DNA of 20,096 bases from assembly GCA_013694495.1 (NCBI GenBank), contig JACDCH010000370.1:1-20096 (forward strand), given 5' to 3'. This stretch comes from Acidimicrobiia bacterium. Lineage in GTDB: Bacteria; Actinomycetota; Acidimicrobiia; Acidimicrobiales; JACDCH01. Positions 15,415 to 20,096 of this stretch are shown here, one piece after another (positions within the stretch are counted from its first letter, which is position 1; every line of letters starts with the position of its first letter). The notes below the pieces were generated by a model. The model was not told where the DNA came from and made no database searches. It saw nothing but the letters and a program-made list of their open reading frames with translations. A program made the translations under genes and the position numbers.

Positions 15415-16358
15415 GCTCCCACGACGTCGACATCCACACATGGGACGATGACCCAGATTGGCAGGAGAGCGTCGCGGTGTGGTTCCACGATCTCGATGCC
15501 GGCTGGGGCGGCTTCGTCCGCTTCGGCATCCATCCGACTGCGGGCTACGGCCGCTCGATGGTCTTCGCCTACGACAACGATGGGCAGCGATTTCGCCGCG
15601 TGCGGGAAAGGGTCCCGACCCACCAGGTGCGCTTCGACCGCCTCGCCGTCGGCACCGGCTGGGCCGGGGTGACCGATGGCGCCGTCGCCTACCGGTGGGA
15701 GGAACCGGAGTGCGGCGCTTCCCTAGGCTTCGAGCCGTTCTACGAGCCGGTCGGGTTTGGTATCAGTGCCGATGAGGCCGACCTCCAGCGTTCGGTGTAT
15801 GCCGGACACCTCGAGTGCAGCGGCCGGCTCAAGGGGACCCTCAGGATCGGAGATCGCTCGATCGAGATCGATGCCCTCGGCCACCGTGACCGATCCTGGG
15901 GACCGCGTCGGGTCGCCAGCGTGCTCACCAACCGGATGTTCACCGGCACGATGGGACCAGCCTTGTCCTTCGCCGCCATCGAGATTCGCACCGACGCTGC
16001 CGTAAACCGCCACGGCTTCGTGGCCCGCCATGGCGTCGTGACGCCCTGCGAAGACCTGGTGATCCTGCCGTCGATCGGTCTCGACGGCTACAGCGTCGAC
16101 GGTGGCACCTGCCACCTGCGCCTGGCCGGGGGCGAGGTGCTGAGGATCACCGCGGAGACCGTCGACGGCCAACTGACACCCTTCGACGACTACCTGTGCA
16201 GCGAGCACCTCTCGATCGCCCGTTGCGGAGACCTCGTCGGCATGTGCGACAACGAACTCACCAACAACCCCCGTCTCGGCACCGCCACGCTGCCCTTCGT
16301 TGATCACGTCGCCGCTGGCGACGGGTTGTCCCTGCGGCCGCCCCGCTGGTGGCGGTGA
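15408..16358 (+). CDS. Family A protein 3 (DUF7064/DUF7065-like, RDRSWG motif)
   Basis: This 316-residue relative has the signature LGHRDRSWGPRR with H159, D161 and W164, followed by NRMFTGTMGPALSF and a C-terminal CDNELTNNPRLG. The N-terminal half contains DPDWQESVAVWFHDLDAGWGGFVRFGIHP, matching DPLWQESHWLMWHDVSAGIGGLHRLAIHP in the copy at 18222; this looks like the first of two lipocalin-like halves. The ATG at 15408 overlaps the previous stop by 7 bp; longer in-frame starts upstream run through the previous gene. It ends the eight-gene plus-strand chain. The convergent family P gene begins its stop codon only 3 bp downstream, leaving no room for a terminator hairpin between them. Confidence 0.7.
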   Translation: MLSSHDVDIHTWDDDPDWQESVAVWFHDLDAGWGGFVRFGIHPTAGYGRSMVFAYDNDGQRFRRVRERVPTHQVRFDRLAVGTGWAGVTDGAVAYRWEEPECGASLGFEPFYEPVGFGISADEADLQRSVYAGHLECSGRLKGTLRIGDRSIEIDALGHRDRSWGPRRVASVLTNRMFTGTMGPALSFAAIEIRTDAAVNRHGFVARHGVVTPCEDLVILPSIGLDGYSVDGGTCHLRLAGGEVLRITAETVDGQLTPFDDYLCSEHLSIARCGDLVGMCDNELTNNPRLGTATLPFVDHVAAGDGLSLRPPRWWR

Positions 16359-16361
16359 GCA

Positions 16362-17942
16362 TCACAGCGGCGCCCGGGTGAGCACCCGGACCGCGCCGAC
16401 GGACCCGTCGACGCGGACCACGTCGCCGGTGCGGAGGACGTCGGTACCCCGCCCGGTGTTGATCACACAGGGCACGCCGAGTTCCCTGGCGATGATGGCG
16501 CCGTGGCTCAGAGGGCCGCCGACGTCGATCACGAGGCCGGCCGACAGGTACATCAAGCCGACCCAACTCGGGTCGGTGGTGGCACAGACGAGGATCTCAC
16601 CCGGCTCGAGCAGATCGGTGTCAGCGTCGCGGACCACGCGGACGACACCCTCCACCGTGCCCGGTGACACGCCGATTCCTCCGAGCTCCAAGGTGGACAC
16701 CACGGGGTCAGAGGTGACGGGGCGAACCGTGCCGATCCAGTGCGCCGGCACCTCGACACCTTGGTGAGCCAAGCGGCGACGACGCCGATGGGCGACGACC
16801 TCGCGGGCATCGTCACGTAACCGGCTGGCAAGAAGCTCCTTGACGGTGAGGTAGAAGACGTCATCAGGGTCCTCCAGGTGGCCGGCGCCGGCGAGGTCAG
16901 CGCCGAGGAGTCGGGCCGAGGCACGGGCGACGTCGAAACCCTGCACGAAGGAATCCTTGCCCAGCTCCCGCAACGGCACGAGACGGCTCGCCAAGGCAAG
17001 AACAGCGCGAGCAATGACCCGATCGACGCCGACGCAGCTCCGGAGGAGGGCGCCGGCAGCTACCGCCTTCTGGTTCTGCCGCCGGGCGGCGACGCGCTCG
17101 GGATGGGCGTCGTCATCGAGACCTCGGTAACGCTGGAGGAGTCGCTCCACCAGTTCTGGAGCCTCCCGCCAAGACCGCGCCGAGAGCTCGATGCCCTGCG
17201 ATCCCAGGTGGCCATGGTGCTCGAGAAACTCCTCCATCGTTCGCCCGCCCCGGGCGAGCGCCCAAAGGTCCCGCACCAAGCGCTGCTCGACAAGTTCACC
17301 GCTACCGACACCAATTTCGTTGTCAAGCCCAGGGCGACCGGCCGCCTCGCACACCGACGCGAGCCGTTGCAGCACCGTCGAGGACAGGTTCGTCGCCAAA
17401 CCGTGCACCGCGAACGAGTCCTCCAGCCAGTCCCCGGTGTCGTGCAGAACGACGCGAGGATCGACGCCGGCCGCAAGGTCGGCCAATCGCTGGCGACGCC
17501 ATCGACAGACGGCGGCATGCGTGCGGCGCATCGACCGCGGCAGCGTCACGACGACAACCGGGGCCTTGGCGAGAATCGCTGGATAACGACGCCGGGACGG
17601 GCGGGCGTTCACGCCTTCGCGCACGAACCCGAAGAACTGACGCTCCTGCTCGTCGGCCGACGCCCCCGGCATCCGGTCAGCGATCGCCCTGACACGATCG
17701 ACATTGATGGCTGGGTGCCCGGCGAAGATCGCGAACATCCGGTCGTCAGCACGATCGGGGAAGACGACCTCGGAGCGGGCGTAGATCCCGAGGCGGTTCA
17801 TGCTGCGACGACCACCCATCTCGCAGGCCTTCACGAAGATCGACCACGTCAGCGGCGTGGGAACACCGACGACCGCCTCGGCGATGTTGACCGTCGTCCA
17901 CCCCGTCATCGGGCCCGACACCTCGTCAAGCGGATCCTCCAC
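16362..17942 (-). CDS. PEP-utilising enzyme mobile (phosphohistidine) domain protein, no ATP-grasp domain (family P, copy 2)
   Basis: This 526-residue protein is a paralogue of the one at 13019-14590 with the same layout. The N terminus reads WTTVNIAEAVVGVPTPLTW, followed by INVDRVRAIADRMPG, GHLGSQGIELSARSWRE, VPLRELGKDSF and LEDPDDVFYLTVKEL. The C-terminal swivelling domain (about 425-526) has GGPLSHGAIIARELGVPCV with H480 at the phosphorylation position. There is again no ATP-grasp domain. The start is a GTG at 17942 preceded by GGGAGG (plus-strand 17952-17957); ATG at 17909 (residue 12) is an alternative. It is transcribed against the main operon and divergently from the fourth family A gene, with which it probably shares a regulatory region. 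A duplicate that keeps its active-site histidine suggests a different substrate rather than redundancy, which is an inference. Confidence 0.85.
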   Translation of the reverse strand: MEDPLDEVSGPMTGWTTVNIAEAVVGVPTPLTWSIFVKACEMGGRRSMNRLGIYARSEVVFPDRADDRMFAIFAGHPAINVDRVRAIADRMPGASADEQERQFFGFVREGVNARPSRRRYPAILAKAPVVVVTLPRSMRRTHAAVCRWRRQRLADLAAGVDPRVVLHDTGDWLEDSFAVHGLATNLSSTVLQRLASVCEAAGRPGLDNEIGVGSGELVEQRLVRDLWALARGGRTMEEFLEHHGHLGSQGIELSARSWREAPELVERLLQRYRGLDDDAHPERVAARRQNQKAVAAGALLRSCVGVDRVIARAVLALASRLVPLRELGKDSFVQGFDVARASARLLGADLAGAGHLEDPDDVFYLTVKELLASRLRDDAREVVAHRRRRRLAHQGVEVPAHWIGTVRPVTSDPVVSTLELGGIGVSPGTVEGVVRVVRDADTDLLEPGEILVCATTDPSWVGLMYLSAGLVIDVGGPLSHGAIIARELGVPCVINTGRGTDVLRTGDVVRVDGSVGAVRVLTRAPL

Positions 17943-17992
17943 TTTTTCGCACCTCCCAGGTAGATCGGCTTCGCGCAGGCAAGATGCCGAGC

Positions 17993-18015
17993 ATGCGTCA
18001 TCAAACGATACGCAT
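17993..18015. repeat. Inverted repeat, possible operator
   Basis: ATGCGT at 17993-17998 is matched by its reverse complement ACGCAT at 18010-18015, separated by 11 bases. The 17-bp centre-to-centre spacing places the half-sites about one and a half helical turns apart. It lies about 50 bp upstream of the minus-strand family P start, where a repressor site would be expected. Confidence 0.35.
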
Positions 18016-18152
18016 CACGCGGGACCTTTGGGTGACGGCTACGGCTTGCGAGTCGACGGCCGCACGGCAGAAACCGCCGTCCTTCCGACAGTTCCCCAGT
18101 CGCGGCCCGGGCTTCGTAGAACGGCCCGGCTGGTGCTTCGCATCCCGCGGCT

Positions 18153-18161
18153 GAACAGTTC
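18153..18161. repeat. Short palindrome near the family A copy 4 promoter
   Basis: GAACAGTTC is a perfect 4-1-4 palindrome. A further TGTTC at 18183-18187 repeats its right half on the other strand's sense. It overlaps the expected -35 position for the possible -10 box at 18174. It may be an operator, but a 9-bp palindrome can arise by chance. Confidence 0.25.
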
Positions 18162-18221
18162 CCGTGTGAGTAGTACGCTCAGTGTTCTGCCAGCAACCTT
18201 ACGCATCTTGGGAGAGCGGCG

Positions 18222-19172
18222 GTGTCCGATTACGCCCACGCAGACGACCTGCTGCATCGGAACGACGGCGATCCTCTCTGGCAAGAGAGCCACTGGTTGA
18301 TGTGGCACGACGTGAGCGCCGGCATCGGGGGTCTTCACCGACTGGCGATCCATCCAGTCGCCGGCACCACGACCTTCTGGTGCGGCGTTATGGCCTCCGA
18401 CGGGACCCGGTACAGGGCCGAGGGGTGGCGCCTCCCCCGACCGGAGGCCGCCGAAGGAGCCTTCGTCGTCACCCCGACACAACGGCTCCGATTCATCGAT
18501 GGTGAACTGCACCTCGAGGTCGACGAGCCAGGTTGCGAGGTCCACCTGGCGTTTGCACCGTTCCACCCGATGGCCAGGTACATGCACGGCGACATCATCC
18601 CCACCGCGGGCGCCCCCGACCACTTCGAAGCGGGCGGACGGGTGACCGGGCACTGCGTGCTCGACGGCCGCCGTCGCGACATCGACGGGCTCGCCTTCCG
18701 CGATCGGTCATGGGGACCACGGAACTACGAGGTGTCCCTCTCGCACCGCTGGGTCGCCGGGACGTTCGGCCCGGAGTTGTCCTTCTCCGCCATCACCGTT
18801 GCTGCCATTGACGGCTCGCTCCTCGGCGACGGGATCGTCATACGCGACGGCCAGGCGCATCGTGCTGTCGACGTCGACATCGTCGTGCACCTCGAGGCAG
18901 ACGGCATGACCCACCGGGGCGGTGAGGTGACCCTCATCACCGCGTCGGGTGAGATGCTGACCGTCCGCTGCGAGACGATCGACGCGACGCTCTTCACAGT
19001 CGGTGACCGGGGCGCCTACGCCGGCGTCGACTCCATCTGCCGGGCCGAGAGCGAGGGGCGCATCGGCTTCTGCGACCTCGAGGTATCGAACAACCCCCGC
19101 CGCGGCCGCGCGATGCCACTCCTTGCTCTGCGCGCAAATCTCGTCGATGGGATCAGTCGGGCGCGCGGATGA
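18222..19172 (+). CDS. Family A protein 4 (DUF7064/DUF7065-like, RDRSWG motif)
   Basis: This 316-residue protein has exactly the length of copy 3, and its signature LAFRDRSWGPRN places D161 and W164 at the same residue numbers. It continues with SHRWVAGTFGPELSFSAITV and ends with GFCDLEVSNNPRRGR. The N-terminal half has DPLWQESHWLMWHDVSAGIGGLHRLAIHP. The two halves suggest a tandem lipocalin-like fold, with the N-terminal part close to DUF7065 and the C-terminal part close to DUF7064 as I recall them. The GTG at 18222 follows GGGAG at 18210-18214. It is transcribed alone, divergently from family P copy 2. No signal peptide or membrane helix is visible, so it is probably cytoplasmic. Function is unknown; a substrate-binding or isomerase/cyclase-like role in the same pathway is possible. 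Confidence 0.72.
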   Translation: MSDYAHADDLLHRNDGDPLWQESHWLMWHDVSAGIGGLHRLAIHPVAGTTTFWCGVMASDGTRYRAEGWRLPRPEAAEGAFVVTPTQRLRFIDGELHLEVDEPGCEVHLAFAPFHPMARYMHGDIIPTAGAPDHFEAGGRVTGHCVLDGRRRDIDGLAFRDRSWGPRNYEVSLSHRWVAGTFGPELSFSAITVAAIDGSLLGDGIVIRDGQAHRAVDVDIVVHLEADGMTHRGGEVTLITASGEMLTVRCETIDATLFTVGDRGAYAGVDSICRAESEGRIGFCDLEVSNNPRRGRAMPLLALRANLVDGISRARG

Positions 19173-19419
19173 ACGCTTGATCACGCGGAGAAACGGATCT
19201 CTCCGGACGTCCGTCAGCATCCCCGGCACCTCGACCCCCCAACTCCTCGTGCGGGCCCATGGCCTCGAGTCGCCTGCCGCGCTCGTCCGCGACCATGTCG
19301 CTCGCCAGGGTGATGGGACCACCGCTTCGCCAGTGGCATGGGACCACTTCGGGGTCTTCAGCGTCGGCGGCGGGATGATGCCGGTCGGGCTGGTTGGGGG
19401 TCAAGGGTCTCGTCGTCGG
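19173..19419. other. Intergenic stretch without a convincing gene
   Basis: These 247 bases follow the last family A gene and precede the tRNA remnant. Open frames cross it on both strands, but none has a recognisable product, a good start site or residues resembling a known family. I see no clear terminator hairpin with a T-run. It may be decayed sequence at the edge of an integration site. Confidence 0.4.
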
Positions 19420-19461
19420 CGGCGGTGACAAGATTTGAACTTGCGACCTTCGGGTTATGAG
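19420..19461 (-). pseudogene. 3' fragment of a tRNA-Met (CAT), probable attachment-site scar
   Basis: Read on the minus strand, this stretch has the order of a tRNA 3' half. Anticodon loop CTCATAA (19461-19455) is followed by stem CCCGA, variable loop AGGTC, T-stem GCAAG, T-loop TTCAAAT, T-stem CTTGT, acceptor strand CACCGCC (19427-19421) and a G discriminator at 19420. The T-stem pairs (one G-T wobble). The part that should precede it does not form an anticodon stem with CCCGA and gives no D-arm at normal spacing, so the 5' half is missing. The break at the anticodon loop is the usual crossover area of tRNA-targeting integrases. CCA is not encoded. By the usual geometry the intact tRNA and the element would lie to the right. 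Confidence 0.75.
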
Positions 19462-19523
19462 AGGCCTGCTCCGACGACGACATCACGCTCTCCGTCCCGC
19501 GCCACCACAGCGGCCGATGGACG

Positions 19524-19901
19524 GTGGCCGAAGCCACGTGGACGGCGTCCCTGAAGCCCTTCGCTGTCGGCGTGGACGCGATACGGCCCCGGTTCGAGTC
19601 GGTCCTCGCCACCGTGATCGGTGTCGAACCCGACGAGCTCGACATCGATCACGACCGCGACTACCCCATTCCCTCGTTCAGCGACGAGCTGATGCTCTAC
19701 GCCCGCCTGGTCAGCGACGACGAGTGGGGTGACCTCGCACGAGTCCAAGTCTTCACCGTAGCGACCGCAGACCCCACCTCCGACTTGCTCCGGGAGATCA
19801 ACGACTACAACCAGAACCTGGCCTTCTGTCGCACGCTGTGGGTCCGTGGCGCGCCGCCGGTCGTCTCGACCCTCTCCAGCAAGCGACGCTACGGGCGCTG
19901 A
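19524..19901 (+). CDS. YbjN/type III chaperone-like protein, probably truncated
   Basis: The 125-residue product looks like the YbjN / T3SS-chaperone-like fold. An acidic D/Y/P segment (DHDRDYPIPSFSDELMLYARL) leads into RVQVFTVATADPTSDLLREINDYNQNLAFCRTLWVRG, matching the usual helix LLexLNxxNxxLxFgrxfW of that group. The GTG at 19524 is the only standard start after the in-frame stop at 19458, and it has no strong ribosome site. The frame is open back to 19461, exactly the edge of the tRNA remnant, so the 5' end may have been lost there. After WVRGAPPVV the sequence changes character (STLSSKRRYGR) and overlaps, in another frame, AarF-like sequence beginning near 19853. Both ends therefore look damaged. 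Family match is moderate. Confidence 0.5.
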   Translation: MAEATWTASLKPFAVGVDAIRPRFESVLATVIGVEPDELDIDHDRDYPIPSFSDELMLYARLVSDDEWGDLARVQVFTVATADPTSDLLREINDYNQNLAFCRTLWVRGAPPVVSTLSSKRRYGR

Positions 19902-20096
19902 TGGTGGCGGTCGACCAGCGTGACGCGGCGGCCGTGCGCGAAGCCATCCTGGCCGTGGCAACGGTGCGGCGCGACTACGACGACGAGCAGCTCGAGCGGG
20001 CGCTGGCCCGCTTCCTGGCCCGCCACCTCGGGCCGGGCACCGCCCCCAGCCCGGCCATGTTCAACGAGCTGCTCCAGCTGTTCTTCGCCTTCGGGA
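19901..20096 (+). CDS. AarF/UbiB (ABC1) kinase-family C-terminal fragment (3' partial)
   Basis: From the ATG at 19901 the frame reads MVAVDQRDAAAVREAIL, then YDDEQLERALARFLARHLGPG and AMFNELLQLFFAFG, and runs off the window. This resembles the helical region C-terminal to the kinase core of actinobacterial AarF/UbiB proteins. In-frame sequence just upstream, AAGRLDPLQQATLRAL from about 19853, matches the segment that normally follows the DFG motif (DFGxxGRLD). Further upstream the frame shows no ADPHPGN or DFG kinase motifs, and the YbjN-like ORF occupies that DNA in another frame. The N-terminal kinase domain is therefore missing and the gene is likely a non-functional remnant fused by deletion. 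ATG 19901 is a nominal start; GTG 19838 is also in frame. Confidence 0.55.
   Translation, partial: MVAVDQRDAAAVREAILAVATVRRDYDDEQLERALARFLARHLGPGTAPSPAMFNELLQLFFAFG

Larger units (their letters stand above)
17943..18221. promoter_or_regulatory. Divergent promoter region between family P copy 2 and family A copy 4
   Basis: This 279-bp spacer separates two divergently transcribed genes and should hold both promoters. No convincing coding sequence was seen in it. On the plus strand, TACGCT at 18174-18179 is a possible -10 box; TGAACA at 18152-18157 is a weak -35 at 16-bp spacing. GGGAG at 18210-18214 is the ribosome site for the GTG at 18222. On the minus strand only the GGGAGG site at 17952-17957 is clear. 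Two inverted repeats lie inside and are listed separately. Confidence 0.5.

Noticed and set aside
19153..19431. 92-codon minus-strand and 141-codon plus-strand frames in the right-hand spacer
   Set aside because: Neither has a recognisable family, ribosome site or plausible composition, and both run into the tRNA remnant.
19420..19510. Complete tRNA-Met gene
   Set aside because: I tried to place an acceptor 5' strand and anticodon stem upstream on the minus strand. A GGTGGCG stretch could pair with 6 of 7 acceptor bases, but the spacing is about 14 bases too long, there is no D-arm, and the anticodon stem does not pair.
1..20096. CRISPR array, insertion sequence or transposase
   Set aside because: No regularly spaced direct repeats and no transposase or integrase motifs were seen anywhere in the window.

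Overview
The window is high-G+C DNA of actinobacterial type. It has many GTG starts, G/C-rich third codon positions and long chains of overlapping genes. The alanine/proline/glycine-rich linker on the solute-binding protein, the LivH-LivM fusion and the C-terminally anchored secreted protein fit an environmental actinobacterium, possibly of class Acidimicrobiia. That class is an inference; no rRNA or other phylogenetic marker is present.

Region 1 (1-8357, plus strand) is a branched-chain-amino-acid-type (LIV/HAAT) ABC transport operon. It contains the 3' part of a substrate-binding protein, two unusual inserted genes (a secreted, C-terminally anchored protein and a two-helix membrane protein with a coiled coil), a LivH-LivM fusion permease, LivG and LivF ATPases, a double-length Lrp/AsnC regulator, and a polytopic protein that looks like the AveC spirocyclase family. 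Nearly all genes overlap or abut.

Region 2 (8466-16358, plus strand) is an eight-gene chain with its own leader. It encodes an N-acyl-D-amino-acid-deacylase-like amidohydrolase, a cytochrome P450, a three-cysteine P450-type ferredoxin, a small membrane protein, and then family A (DUF7064/7065-like), family P (PEP-utiliser mobile domain), family A, family A. After the 3-bp gap that follows the amidohydrolase gene, every junction overlaps by 4 or 7 bp. Region 3 (16362-19172) holds a second family P gene on the minus strand, convergent with region 2 and divergent from a fourth family A gene. The 279-bp divergent spacer carries inverted repeats.

The most interesting part is 12171-19172. It has four copies of a poorly characterised family with an (R)D-[RH]-[ST]-W-G motif, and two copies of a protein with a phospho-histidine swivelling domain but no ATP-grasp domain. 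All six sit beside a P450, its ferredoxin and an amidohydrolase. A plausible reading is a small-molecule uptake and modification pathway: transporter, amide hydrolysis, oxidation, then phosphoryl transfer by a split enzyme whose ATP-binding subunit lies elsewhere. This is an inference.

The right edge (19173-20096) is different. It contains the 3' part of a Met(CAT) tRNA on the minus strand, starting exactly at the anticodon loop, as in the scar of a tRNA-targeted integration. Next come a YbjN/type-III-chaperone-like fragment and, in another frame, the C-terminal part of an AarF/UbiB kinase-family protein without its kinase domain. This looks like a recombination junction.
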